Shown: positions 1-8,295 of the stretch, in pieces | Numbering within the stretch: the stretch's first letter is position 1 | How the letters are laid out: every line of letters begins with the position of its first letter | From: SZUA-365 sp049663345 | Lineage (GTDB): Bacteria; Bacteroidota; Ignavibacteria; SZUA-365 | DNA length: 64,000 nucleotides | Assembly (NCBI GenBank): GCA_049663345.1 | Contig: JBATDG010000135.1 | Span: 25,782 to 89,781 of the forward strand | Reading direction: 5' to 3' | Notes under the pieces: generated by a model | What the model was told of the DNA's origin: nothing | Seen by the model: the letters and a program-made list of their open reading frames with translations, nothing else | Databases searched by the model: none | Program-made: the position numbers and the translations under genes

Positions 1-2
1 TC

Positions 3-464
3 GGTCATTTCATACTTCCCACCGCCGCCATTCGCGGCGAAGGCACCGGGAATTCATATATGCCGCCGGAGGTCCCGGCGCTGCCGTCATTCAAACTGCA
101 TCAGTTCGTCGCCAACTGCGTAACGGACCATGGCCATGAATACCGCACGGGTGTGATCTACACGACAAATCGGCGTGTATGGGAATTCGACACGGAGTTC
201 CGCGGATATCTGCGATCTGTACGCGCCATCGGCATCGATATGGAAACGGCGACGATCTTTATTACCGGGCATGCCAACGGGATTCCCCGCGGAGCGCTGC
301 TGCTCGTCACCGACATCCCTATGGCAGCTGACGGAATCAAGACGGAAGAAACCGACCGGGAAGTGTCAAGGCGCTTCGGCGATCTGCATTTGCATATCGG
401 AACCGAGGCCATCCGGCATGTCCGCGATAGTGGCGAAAAAATCAAGCACTTTCATTTTGAATAG
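3..464 (+). CDS. amn: AMP nucleosidase, C-terminal part (5' end outside window)
   Basis: The enzyme cleaves AMP to adenine and ribose 5-phosphate in the cytoplasm. The frame is open from the first bases of the window, so the gene begins upstream; the ATG at 60 is internal. The visible part reads LPTAAIRGEGT, then PPEVPALPSFKLHQFV, GIDMETATIF and GALLLVTDIPM, which are characteristic of the C-terminal nucleoside-phosphorylase-like half of Amn, where the GIDMETAT stretch helps form the ribose and base pocket. It ends with the usual RRFGDLHLHIG segment and a short tail. The next gene starts 8 bp after the stop, so the two may be co-transcribed. I am confident of the family; the N-terminal half cannot be assessed. 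Confidence 0.88.
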   Translation, partial: GHFILPTAAIRGEGTGNSYMPPEVPALPSFKLHQFVANCVTDHGHEYRTGVIYTTNRRVWEFDTEFRGYLRSVRAIGIDMETATIFITGHANGIPRGALLLVTDIPMAADGIKTEETDREVSRRFGDLHLHIGTEAIRHVRDSGEKIKHFHFE

Positions 465-472
465 GTGACTTC

Positions 473-2539
473 ATGATTACGAGTTATGCACGAATCCTCT
501 CCGCCCTATTGCTGCTCCTGCTTTTCTCAGCCTGCGGCACTCCAGGAGAGAAAGGAAAATCAATGACAGGGACAACGATGAACGAAGAGAGCGCCAAGGC
601 AGCCATCGACACTCTTGTTGCACGGTACGGCGAAGTGCAGCGGGCGCGCATAGAGCGGGGCGTGCGTCAGGTGGCGCGTCTCTGGCGCGACGAAGATGGC
701 AGCAAGGACAATTTCATGGAATTTTGTACGACGCAGTTTGTCGCCGATCCGGACCAGCTCAACGCGACATTCGAGCGGCTGCAGAATAATCTGATGCTGA
801 TCTCGGGTTATCTCACTGAAATGGGACGCGATCTGAATGCACCGCTTCAGCTTGATCAGGGCCCGATCCTCGCGGTCGACTACCAATTCGGTGAGTTTTC
901 ACCGGGAGCGCATGTGAGCGAAGATCTGTTCAAGACGAAAATCGCCTTCACAGTATTGCTGAACTTCCCGCTTTCAACATTGAAGGAGCGGCTTGATAGC
1001 GGCGACAAATGGACCCGCCGACAATGGGCAGAAACACGCTTGGCTGCGGGTTTCGATGCGCGCATTCCCTCCGAAGTCAATCAGGCGCTCAACGTCGCAT
1101 ATACCAACGCCGACAATTACATCAGCAGCTACAACATTCTCATGCACAATGTGCTGACGAAAGACGGTCAGCGGCTCTTCCCCGAAGAACTCTCGCTGAT
1201 TACGCATTGGGGACTTCGCGACGAACTCAAGGCCCAATACGCAATGTCTGACGGACTCCCCCGCCAGCGGATGATTCATAATATCATGGAGCGGATCATC
1301 ACGCAGGAAATTCCGCAGGAAGTCATCAACAATCCCAAGGTCGACTGGTATGTCGACGACAATACTGTCGCGCCCTTCGGGCAGAAACCTGCGGGCGAGA
1401 AAGCCACTCGAGAGAATGACGTTCGCTACCAGCAGTGGCTGAATATATTCAACGCCGAACGCGGAGTCGACGCTTTTTGTCCCGACAACCCCACGCATAT
1501 AGCAAGGCGCTTCAATGAAGACCGGGAGATTCCGGAAGAGCAAGTTGAGGAGCTGTTTATTTCTATTCTCACCTCTCCCGAGGTCAAGCAGACGGGCGCT
1601 CTGATCAAGCAGCGCCTCGGCCGCGACCTCGAGCCGTTCGACATCTGGTACCCCGGTTTCAAGAGCAAGCCCGCCATCACCGAGAAAGAGCTCGACCGGA
1701 TGGTCGCGAAAAAATATCCTTCCGTCGAAGCTTTTGAGAATGACATTCCTAATATTCTCTCAAAGCTGGGCTTCAGTTTTGACCGCGCCCGCTTTCTTGC
1801 GAACCACATCACTGTGGATCCGTCGCGCGGGGCGGGACACGCCATGGGTCCAGGCCGCACCGTCGACAATGCACACTTGCGCACGCGCGTACCGAAGAGT
1901 GGCATGAACTACAAGGGCTACAACATCGCCGTACATGAACTCGGCCATAACGTCGAGCAGGTCATGAGCTTTCAGCTGATGGATTATATGACGCTGCGCG
2001 GCGTACCCAACACTGCCTTCACCGAGGGCTTTGCGTTCGTCTTTCAATCACGAGATCTGGAATTACTTGGTCTGCGTGTGAATGGTCCGCAGGCAAAAGC
2101 GATGGCGACCCTCGATGTGCTTTGGTCGACGTATGAAATTGCCGGTGTCGCGCTGGTGGACATGCGCTCATGGCGCTGGATGTACGAACACCCTGACGCA
2201 ACTCCTGCACAGCTTCGCGAAGCTGTGATCGGGATTGCAAAGGATGTATGGAACAGCTATTACGCTCCCATTCTCGGTGCTAAAGACGAACCGCTGCTCT
2301 GCATCTATTCGCACATGATTGATGCGGGAATGTACACTCCCGATTATCCCCTCGGCCATATCATTGCTTTCCAGGTGGAACAGTATCTGGAAAGGAAAAA
2401 CCTGGGTGGAGAAATGGAGCGCATGTGCAGGACCGGAAGCGTTTCTCCTGATCTGTGGATGCGTACGGCTGTCGGCGCCTCAATTTCGACGAAGCCCATG
2501 CTCGATGCCGCACGCAGCGCTCTGTCGACTGCGTTGTGA
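473..2539 (+). CDS. Lipoprotein zinc metallopeptidase of gluzincin type (HELGH)
   Basis: The protein has 688 residues. The first 20 form a lipoprotein signal with lipobox FSAC and lipidated Cys20, so it probably sits in a membrane facing the periplasm or the surface. A zinc-binding HELGH lies at residues 488-492 and a glutamate in the motif TEGFAF at residue 518. That spacing, 26 residues after the second histidine, resembles the third zinc ligand of M3-type gluzincins (thimet oligopeptidase fold), and the mostly helical-looking body fits too. I do not recognise a named family over the full length, so the call is peptidase by motif only and the substrate is unknown. A short ribosome site (AGGTGA) precedes the ATG. 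The gene follows amn closely and is followed by a strong terminator. Confidence 0.7.
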   Translation: MITSYARILSALLLLLLFSACGTPGEKGKSMTGTTMNEESAKAAIDTLVARYGEVQRARIERGVRQVARLWRDEDGSKDNFMEFCTTQFVADPDQLNATFERLQNNLMLISGYLTEMGRDLNAPLQLDQGPILAVDYQFGEFSPGAHVSEDLFKTKIAFTVLLNFPLSTLKERLDSGDKWTRRQWAETRLAAGFDARIPSEVNQALNVAYTNADNYISSYNILMHNVLTKDGQRLFPEELSLITHWGLRDELKAQYAMSDGLPRQRMIHNIMERIITQEIPQEVINNPKVDWYVDDNTVAPFGQKPAGEKATRENDVRYQQWLNIFNAERGVDAFCPDNPTHIARRFNEDREIPEEQVEELFISILTSPEVKQTGALIKQRLGRDLEPFDIWYPGFKSKPAITEKELDRMVAKKYPSVEAFENDIPNILSKLGFSFDRARFLANHITVDPSRGAGHAMGPGRTVDNAHLRTRVPKSGMNYKGYNIAVHELGHNVEQVMSFQLMDYMTLRGVPNTAFTEGFAFVFQSRDLELLGLRVNGPQAKAMATLDVLWSTYEIAGVALVDMRSWRWMYEHPDATPAQLREAVIGIAKDVWNSYYAPILGAKDEPLLCIYSHMIDAGMYTPDYPLGHIIAFQVEQYLERKNLGGEMERMCRTGSVSPDLWMRTAVGASISTKPMLDAARSALSTAL

Positions 2540-2562
2540 TCTGATTTATAGAATTGTACAAG

Positions 2563-2600
2563 CAAAGGCCGCGGACACCATACCGCGGCCTTTGTTGTTA
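2563..2600 (+). terminator. Rho-independent terminator after the peptidase gene
   Basis: A 12-bp perfect stem (CAAAGGCCGCGG at 2563-2574 paired with 2583-2594) closes an 8-base loop and is followed by a T-rich tail (TTTGTTGTT). It sits 24 bp after the stop of the lipoprotein peptidase and just before the NADH dehydrogenase gene, so that gene should have its own promoter or depend on read-through. Confidence 0.72.
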
Positions 2601-2629
2601 TACCGGTGAACATCCACAGGTATTTCGAA

Positions 2630-3892
2630 ATGCAAACATCGGCACATATAGACATCGTCATTCTCGGGGCGGGATATGGCGGGATAAGCTGCGTTACGCG
2701 GCTTGCCCGGCAGTTCCGCGGGAACCCGCTCGTTCGAATCCATCTCGTCGACCGCCACACCTACCACCTGCTCGAGACTCGGCTGCATGAACGCGCGGTT
2801 CGGAAATCGGAAATCACGATTCCCCTCTCCCGTTTTCTGGCCAAACGCGAAAACGTCACCTTTCATCTCGGCGAAGTCACGCACATTGCGCTCGATGATC
2901 GGTTTGTCGAACTCGACTTCGGTATGTCAGACACGACTTCAGCACAGGCCCGCCGCATTCGATATGATTATCTCGTAATCGCTCTCGGGAGCAAAACCAA
3001 CTTCTATCAGATTCCCGGACTAGAAGAACACGCATTTCAGCTCAAAAAACTGGAGGACTCCGAACGGATCCATGTTCACACTGAGCGCATGTTCGCCATT
3101 GCTGCTTCCGAGACCAATCGCAATAAGCGCAAGGAATACCTCCGCTTCGTGATTGGCGGAGGAGGTTTGACGGGTGTGGAGCTGGCCACCGAAATGGCAG
3201 AGCGCTTTGATTCGCTGAGCGGACAGTATCATCTCGATCATTCCGAATCGGAAATGATAGTAGTAGAGCTTTCCGACCGGATCCTTCCTTCACTCGATGG
3301 AAAACAGGTGGTGCGTTCGGTTGAAGCGATGCAGGCTATGGGAATCCAGATCTATACGAATACGCGGGTGATGGGAATGCGTGAGGAGGCTGGCAGACTC
3401 GAAGTACTGCGATCCCCGGGCGAGCCGATCCCTACTCGTACAATGATTTGGACTGGCGGAATTCGCATCTCGGATCTTATCCGCCGCAGCGGCGCGGAAA
3501 CGGGTCCTCAAGGACGCGTCGTGGTCAATGAGTTTCTCAGGGTGAAGCATTATCCTGAAGTTTTTGCCATAGGAGACAACGCACTGGCGATTAATCCCCA
3601 CACCGATGAAGTGGTTCCCACTGCTGCTCAGTTCGCTCTCCAGCAGGGGTATCTCACGGCCGACAACCTGGGTCGGTTAATTGATGCACGCGCACTCAAG
3701 CCGTATCGACCAAAAGTGATGGGTGAGGTCGTCTCGCTCGGGAAGCATCTTGCGGTCGGATGGGCGGCGCTGCCTGTTGGCAATCAGCTTCGTTTTCTTG
3801 GCTTTCTTGGAAGTCTGATGAAGCGAGCGATTAGTGAGAGGCATCTCTTCCTCTTATGGAAGGAGAGGCAGAATTGGACAGGGCATTGGTAG
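2630..3892 (+). CDS. ndh: Type II NADH:quinone oxidoreductase-like FAD enzyme
   Basis: This is a single-subunit flavoprotein that likely oxidises NADH and reduces quinone at the inner face of the membrane without pumping protons. The first Rossmann motif, GAGYGG, lies near the N-terminus and binds FAD; the second, IGGGGLTGVELATEM, lies about residues 178-192 and binds NAD(P)H. The FAIGDNA motif follows near 320, and the C-terminal segment FALQQGYLTADNLGRL with a basic amphipathic end fits membrane-surface attachment in NDH-2. A GTG at 2606 in the same frame would add eight residues, but it lies only 11 bp after a terminator stem and has no ribosome site, whereas ATG 2630 has ACAGG nine bases upstream. 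Other members of the pyridine-nucleotide disulphide oxidoreductase family remain possible. Confidence 0.82.
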   Translation: MQTSAHIDIVILGAGYGGISCVTRLARQFRGNPLVRIHLVDRHTYHLLETRLHERAVRKSEITIPLSRFLAKRENVTFHLGEVTHIALDDRFVELDFGMSDTTSAQARRIRYDYLVIALGSKTNFYQIPGLEEHAFQLKKLEDSERIHVHTERMFAIAASETNRNKRKEYLRFVIGGGGLTGVELATEMAERFDSLSGQYHLDHSESEMIVVELSDRILPSLDGKQVVRSVEAMQAMGIQIYTNTRVMGMREEAGRLEVLRSPGEPIPTRTMIWTGGIRISDLIRRSGAETGPQGRVVVNEFLRVKHYPEVFAIGDNALAINPHTDEVVPTAAQFALQQGYLTADNLGRLIDARALKPYRPKVMGEVVSLGKHLAVGWAALPVGNQLRFLGFLGSLMKRAISERHLFLLWKERQNWTGHW

Positions 3893-3912
3893 AGAAAGGT
3901 GACGCGCAGAAA

Positions 3913-3955
3913 CACAAACGGCCCCGCATCGTGCGTGGCCATTTGTGCTCTCTCT
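3913..3955. terminator. Possible terminator between convergent genes
   Basis: An imperfect hairpin pairs CACAAACGGCC (3913-3923) with GGCCATTTGTG (3937-3947) in the 74-bp gap between the convergent NADH dehydrogenase and a sorting-domain gene. The T-tract is poor (CTCTCTTC), so termination is a weak inference from position. Confidence 0.4.
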
Positions 3956-3966
3956 TCATAAGAAGC

Positions 3967-4620
3967 TTATTGGGTTTTAATCAAGGTCTGAACGTATGTC
4001 GCCTCTGCGGTCTTGAGTCGAATGCAGTATGTGCCGGCAGGAAGTGAAATCGAACCGAAAGGGATGACATGAAATCCTGCACTGAGCACTAATTCTGTCG
4101 CCACAACGCAGACTTCGCGGCCGAAAACATCATGAACAGAGACTCGCACGACGCTTTCCATGGGAAGAGCGAAAGAGATGCGGTTGTATTCGATGATATG
4201 CCGGGGCTGTTCGCGACTGACTCGCATTGATCCGAAAATCTGATCAGGAGTGACTGTCACTGCCTGTGAATAAAGCGAATTTCCGAACAAATCAATCTGC
4301 TTCAGGCGATAGAGAAGCACTTCCTGTCCGATCAGTTTTTCCACAAATGCGTAGCCCTTGTCGCCGCGAGCCGTTCCGCGACCGTGGATGAAGCCGACGG
4401 TCTGCCATTTTTGGTCAAATTGACTTTTACGTTCTATTTCAAAGCCAAGATTGTTCGTTTCGCCGATGGTGTTCCAGTTCAGCGTAATCATGTCCTGGAT
4501 GCGGGCACCGGAAAACCGGGTGATTTCAACTGTCTTGTTCGACACCGGTTCTGGGTTCACAGCTCGCAGTTGGGTCGAAATCAGAGTCAGCAGTAGAAGC
4601 GAGTATGTAAAGAGTTTCAT
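3967..4620 (-). CDS. Small secreted protein: FN3-like domain plus type A C-terminal sorting domain
   Basis: The protein has 217 residues when started at the MKLFTYS methionine (4620), which opens a clear signal peptide ending near LRA; a start 13 residues upstream would put charged residues in front of it. Residues about 35-125 contain ITLNWNTIGETNNLGFEIER and YRLKQIDLFGNSLYS, a fibronectin-III-like domain very common in secreted proteins of Ignavibacteria and relatives. The last roughly 80 residues (VRVSVHDVFGREV, then LPAGTYCIRLKT) match the type A sorting domain that sends proteins to the type IX secretion system and the cell surface. There is no catalytic domain, so it may be a surface or adhesin fragment. 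A related gene lies just upstream on the same strand. Confidence 0.68.
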   Translation of the reverse strand: MKLFTYSLLLLTLISTQLRAVNPEPVSNKTVEITRFSGARIQDMITLNWNTIGETNNLGFEIERKSQFDQKWQTVGFIHGRGTARGDKGYAFVEKLIGQEVLLYRLKQIDLFGNSLYSQAVTVTPDQIFGSMRVSREQPRHIIEYNRISFALPMESVVRVSVHDVFGREVCVVATELVLSAGFHVIPFGSISLPAGTYCIRLKTAEATYVQTLIKTQ

Positions 4621-4733
4621 TGTAATCGATTTATGATTGTTTTTCGTGCAACTACTCATATTACTGCAACCATCATGCCAACAGTAAAATCATCGCACAA
4701 TAACAACTTAGCATACCCCATAGCAACGCTAAT

Positions 4734-4769
4734 CCGAAATCCGGTCAAATTGCATACGAAATCCGGTCG
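4734..4769. promoter_or_regulatory. Direct repeat upstream of the small sorting-domain gene
   Basis: The 12-mer CGAAATCCGGTC occurs twice (about 4735-4746 and 4757-4768), spaced 22 bp, close to two helical turns. It lies about 120-150 bp upstream of the start at 4620. Paired direct repeats at this spacing can be operator half-sites; there is no other support. Confidence 0.28.
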
Positions 4770-4811
4770 ACACCGTTCGTGTTTCGAACGTTTTACTGCT
4801 ACTGAAAACAA

Positions 4812-4855
4812 TGGAAAAGGCCGGACTCTCGCCATATGGCAATCGTACCGGCCTT
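4812..4855 (-). terminator. Terminator of the second sorting-domain gene
   Basis: On the minus strand, AAGGCCGG (4855-4848) pairs with CCGGCCTT (4824-4817) and is followed by TTTCCATTGTTTTC. It lies about 50 bp after the stop of the gene ending at 4907 and separates the two paralogues transcriptionally. Confidence 0.55.
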
Positions 4856-4906
4856 ATTTCTCCAAAAGATGTACGCGGACTAAAACAGTCCCCATTAATG
4901 CTGATG

Positions 4907-5743
4907 CTACAGCACGGCTATCCGTTGCGACCGAGATCCAACTGCGGTCTCGATCTGAAGAGTGTAGACTCCGCTGGGGAGTGCTGCCGTACTGAAGGGT
5001 ATGATGTGATGCCCGGCTTCCATCTCAATTTCGCTGGCAAGGGTTGCAGCTTTGCGGCCGTAGCAATCGACCATCGTAATGTTGACCGGCATCGAACTTC
5101 CCAACCCAAAAGAAAGCGTTCCGAACCGGGTGAAGGGATCGACCTTGTGCTGCCAGATGACAAAAGAATTTGGAATGAGATAGGGCATGACGCAGATCGC
5201 GGGAGTCGGGACATCCTTTCCGTTTGAAACTACCTGGCGCACGCGATAATAGGTCACGCCCTCAACGCCTGAAAGGTCATAGTAGCTGTAGCCATTCGGA
5301 TTTTTCTTTGCGTCGGCACGCATGTAGGTGATGGTGGACCACTTCTCATCAGCCTGGGTGCGTCGCTGTACCGTAAAACCCACTGCGTTGGTATTCGGAC
5401 TCACAGACCAGTTCAAACGAACGAGATCCTTGGAGTAGGATCCCTCGAAAGAAAGGAAGTCAGGAGTCGGAGCACTGTTGGATGTAGTTGCTGCCGAAGG
5501 GAAACTGCTATTCAGCCCGGAAATGGATACGAATCCTGGGGCGGAAACAAATTTCGGCAGCAGATGTGTGGAGGGAGCAGCAATTTTTGCGGCTGGTTCA
5601 TCGTCGCGAAGCATGCGCATTGAGGCGCTTTCCTGATCTCCGATTGTCAAAGAGGCAATCGGGTCGTTCTGCATGGACGACTGTGCCGTGCCCATATTGC
5701 AGAGCAATACGAACGTAACTGCAGATATTATTGAATGAGACAT
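4907..5743 (-). CDS. Secreted protein: FN3-like domain plus type A C-terminal sorting domain
   Basis: The protein has 278 residues with a signal peptide (MSHSIISAVTFVLLCNMGTA), a low-complexity spacer to about residue 95, an FN3-like domain (LVRLNWSVSPNTNAVGFTVQ, then YYRVRQVVSNG), and a C-terminal sorting domain (VNITMVDCYGRKA, then LPSGVYTLQIET). Domain order matches the neighbouring gene at 3967-4620, so the two are probably diverged paralogues with different N-terminal spacers. It is expected to be exported through Sec and then the type IX system. No enzymatic domain is visible. A ribosome site GGTGAG precedes the ATG. The exact role is unknown. Confidence 0.68.
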   Translation of the reverse strand: MSHSIISAVTFVLLCNMGTAQSSMQNDPIASLTIGDQESASMRMLRDDEPAAKIAAPSTHLLPKFVSAPGFVSISGLNSSFPSAATTSNSAPTPDFLSFEGSYSKDLVRLNWSVSPNTNAVGFTVQRRTQADEKWSTITYMRADAKKNPNGYSYYDLSGVEGVTYYRVRQVVSNGKDVPTPAICVMPYLIPNSFVIWQHKVDPFTRFGTLSFGLGSSMPVNITMVDCYGRKAATLASEIEMEAGHHIIPFSTAALPSGVYTLQIETAVGSRSQRIAVL

Positions 5744-5911
5744 AACTCACCATGTTCTAAATGACTTTTGCGGTTCGAGTCAATGAACAAGTGAGAGTGG
5801 AAGAGAATCGAGTGAGAGGTGCAACATAATGCGTTTTATTTCACAAAGCAAGAGAATAATCGATGATGGCGCATTTTTTTCTTTTTACAAAAGCCCGATG
5901 ACTGAGAGAAT

Positions 5912-5944
5912 AAAAAAACGTTCCCGCCGGGGTAGCGGGAACGT
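5912..5944 (-). terminator. Terminator of the gmhA transcript
   Basis: On the minus strand a perfect 10-bp stem (ACGTTCCCGC with GCGGGAACGT, 5944-5918) with a 7-base loop is followed by TTTTTTTATT. It lies 46 bp after the gmhA stop and closes the fumarase-gmhA unit. Confidence 0.82.
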
Positions 5945-5989
5945 AGAAAGGAATAGCCGGGACAAAAGTCCGTGCATCAGAAATGAATT

Positions 5990-6568
5990 TCAATAGAGAT
6001 CAGGGAACAGCTCTCGCTCCACGGTCTCGATGACGATATGTATGATCTTGATGTGGAGCTCCTGAATTCGGTCGCTGCCATTGCCGGGTACGGTGATGGA
6101 AATGTCACAGAGCGGGAGCAGAGCGCCGCCGCCTTTTCCGAGCAGTCCGACGGTTGTTACTCCCCTCGCTCTCGCTTCTTCTGCGGCACGGAGCAGATTG
6201 GGAGAATTGCCGCTGGTGCTGAGCATGAGGAGGAGATCGCCTTCCTTGCCGAGAGCTTGTACCTGGCGGGCAAACACTTCGGCAAAGCCATAATCGTTAG
6301 CAACGCAGCTCATGTGGCCGGGATCGCTGAATGCGATGGCGGGGAGGGGCGGTCGTTCCTTGCGAAACCGGCCGCTCCATTCCTCAGCGAAATGCATAGC
6401 GTCACTCATCGAGCCGCCATTTCCGCAAGACATCACCTTGCCGCCTGCACGGAACGTGGCAGCAAGCTTATCAGAGAAAAGCTGAACCCGAGGGAACTGC
6501 ACCCTGTCATTGATAAAAAGTGCAAGGCAGTGCTGCGCTTCGTGAAATGAGTGCTCTATGCTGTTCAT
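5990..6568 (-). CDS. gmhA: Sedoheptulose 7-phosphate isomerase (phosphoheptose isomerase)
   Basis: The enzyme converts sedoheptulose 7-phosphate to D-glycero-D-manno-heptose 7-phosphate, the first step toward the ADP-heptose used for the lipopolysaccharide inner core. The 192 residues are the usual GmhA length and form one SIS domain. Visible motifs are VMSCGNGGSMSDAMHFAEEW (phosphate-binding loop and catalytic glutamate), LMLSTSGNSPN (second phosphosugar loop) and a C-terminal HIKIIHIVIE helix with the conserved histidines. It lies 15 bp downstream of the fumarase gene, so the two are likely co-transcribed, although their functions are unrelated. No other heptose gene is nearby. Confidence 0.9.
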   Translation of the reverse strand: MNSIEHSFHEAQHCLALFINDRVQFPRVQLFSDKLAATFRAGGKVMSCGNGGSMSDAMHFAEEWSGRFRKERPPLPAIAFSDPGHMSCVANDYGFAEVFARQVQALGKEGDLLLMLSTSGNSPNLLRAAEEARARGVTTVGLLGKGGGALLPLCDISITVPGNGSDRIQELHIKIIHIVIETVERELFPDLY

Positions 6569-6583
6569 GACCCTCTCAGTTGT

Positions 6584-8122
6584 TTATTGCAGAACTTTAA
6601 GTTCAAGCTTCGCCAGACGGGAGGCGGAGTCGTCGAGTACTTCGGCGTGTAGTGAGTTTCCATGCGCATCCATCGTGACGATGGCGGCGAATCCCTCGAC
6701 TTCGAATTGCCATAGCGCTTCCGGAATTCCAAACTCCTCGAGGAAATGAACCCCGGAGACCTTTTTCACAGTCTCGGCGTAGTATTGTGCTGCTCCACCG
6801 ATAGCGTTCAGATATACGGCTCCAAAGTCCTTGAGTCCCTGCAGCGTTTTCGGTCCCATGCCGCCTTTTCCAATGACGGCGCGCACGCCGAATTTCTTGA
6901 TGACCTCGGCCTGATACGGTTCCTCGCGAATGCTGGTTGTGGGACCTGCCGCCATCACATGCCACTCGCCGCTTTCGTCCTGAAGCATGACAGGACCGCA
7001 ATGATACAGGACTCCGCCGTTCATGTCAACAGGTGCGTCGTGGTCCATAAGATATCCGTGCAGAGCATCACGTCCGGTAAACATGCGTCCGCTGATGAGG
7101 ACGATATCGCCGACTTTAAGTGCGCGAACCTGTTCCTCAGTAACCGGTGATTGCAGCACGACCTCGCTGCCGGTAAGCGGAATTCCCGTGCCTTTCGCCA
7201 TGGCAGCAGGATTCTTATCGCGGTATTTCCACTCGGTAATACTGCCAGTGGCGGGATCGATATGAACACCGAGGCGCCGGAATGCCCAGCAGTCGTACGC
7301 AACTGAGACAAAAAAGCTCGCAGGCAAACGATGATAACTGCCGATTTTACAGCCAATCAAAGTGCTGTTTCCTCCGAACCCCATAGGCCCAATGTTCAGC
7401 GTGTTGCTATGCTCCATGATGTAGCTTTCCATTTCCGCGAGCACGGGATCCGGATTGGTATCGTCGAGTTCCCTGAATAGCTGCTCTTTAGCGTTGGCGT
7501 AGCCGGAGGCGCGATCGGATCCGACGGCGACACCGATAGCTCCTACCGAACAGCCTTGTCCCTGAGCCTGCCACACAGCGTGTAGGATGCATTTGCGAAT
7601 GCCGTCTAGGTCGCGTCCTGCTTTGCCGAGATGCTCCAATACGGAGGGGAGGGAATACTGGATATTCTTGTTTTCACAACCGCCGCCCTTGAGTATGAGC
7701 TTGACTTCGATTTCATCGTTCTCCCATTGCTCCCAATAAAAAATCGGGGCGCCGGCGCCGATGTTATTTCCGCTGTTCTTTCCTGTAATGGAATCAACCG
7801 TGTTGGGACGCAGTTTCCCCAGTCTGGTTGCTTCTGCGATCGCCCACAAAATGTCCTTTTTCATTTCCATCTGATTGACACCGATCGGTGTCTTGATCTT
7901 GAAGGTCGGCATTCCCGTGTCTTGACAAATGGCTCCCTCATTTTCGCAGGCCATATCGATGTTGCGCGCGATGGTGGAGAGCGCCATGGATGCACGGGAG
8001 CCGGGCTCCTCCTTGTCAAGAATCGCGCTCATGGCGCGGCGTACGTCTGCGGGAAGGTTGGTCGATGTCTGAATAATCAGATCGAGCATACTCTGACGGA
8101 ACTGTTCCATACGATGCCTCAA
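6584..8122 (-). CDS. fumA: Fumarate hydratase, class I (single-chain, 4Fe-4S)
   Basis: This TCA-cycle enzyme interconverts fumarate and malate with an oxygen-sensitive 4Fe-4S cluster. The protein has 512 residues: an alpha-type domain (about 1-290) holding candidate cluster cysteines in ICQDTGMPTF, KGGGCENKN and QGQGCSVGAIG, then a beta-type domain (about 320-512) with ISGRMFTGRDALH, GPTTSIREEPYQ and VIGKGGMGPKTL. The fusion of both parts is the class I single-chain form. Related tartrate dehydratases share these motifs, so substrate is assigned by commonness. The gene diverges from a MarR regulator with 173 bp between the starts, which could control it. gmhA follows after 15 bp. Confidence 0.88.
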   Translation of the reverse strand: MRHRMEQFRQSMLDLIIQTSTNLPADVRRAMSAILDKEEPGSRASMALSTIARNIDMACENEGAICQDTGMPTFKIKTPIGVNQMEMKKDILWAIAEATRLGKLRPNTVDSITGKNSGNNIGAGAPIFYWEQWENDEIEVKLILKGGGCENKNIQYSLPSVLEHLGKAGRDLDGIRKCILHAVWQAQGQGCSVGAIGVAVGSDRASGYANAKEQLFRELDDTNPDPVLAEMESYIMEHSNTLNIGPMGFGGNSTLIGCKIGSYHRLPASFFVSVAYDCWAFRRLGVHIDPATGSITEWKYRDKNPAAMAKGTGIPLTGSEVVLQSPVTEEQVRALKVGDIVLISGRMFTGRDALHGYLMDHDAPVDMNGGVLYHCGPVMLQDESGEWHVMAAGPTTSIREEPYQAEVIKKFGVRAVIGKGGMGPKTLQGLKDFGAVYLNAIGGAAQYYAETVKKVSGVHFLEEFGIPEALWQFEVEGFAAIVTMDAHGNSLHAEVLDDSASRLAKLELKVLQ

Positions 8123-8235
8123 AAGTTGAATCGAAGAAGCGAAAAACGGAATAAATGATACAAGGAATCGATGTCGGAATCAAACGCACTCCAAACCGAA
8201 CGCCCTTTTTCTTATAAAAATATCTTAAAATATTC

Positions 8236-8276
8236 TTGACATTTATTTTGGGTAAATATAAGTTGATAGTAGCAAC
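8236..8276 (+). promoter_or_regulatory. Candidate promoter and operator of the MarR gene
   Basis: TTGACA (8236-8241) and TATAAG (8257-8262) form a promoter-like pair with a 15-bp spacer, in a strongly AT-rich stretch. Directly after it lies the imperfect palindrome GTTGATAGTAGCAAC (8262-8276; six of seven pairs match), well placed to be the autoregulatory site of the MarR protein encoded from 8296 and perhaps of the divergent fumarase gene. Confidence 0.45.
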
Positions 8277-8295
8277 TTTTATCAGCGAAGCACTT

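Noticed and set aside
2725..2745. CGTTCGAATCC as a possible tRNA T-loop
   Set aside because: It lies within the NADH dehydrogenase coding sequence and no cloverleaf can be drawn.
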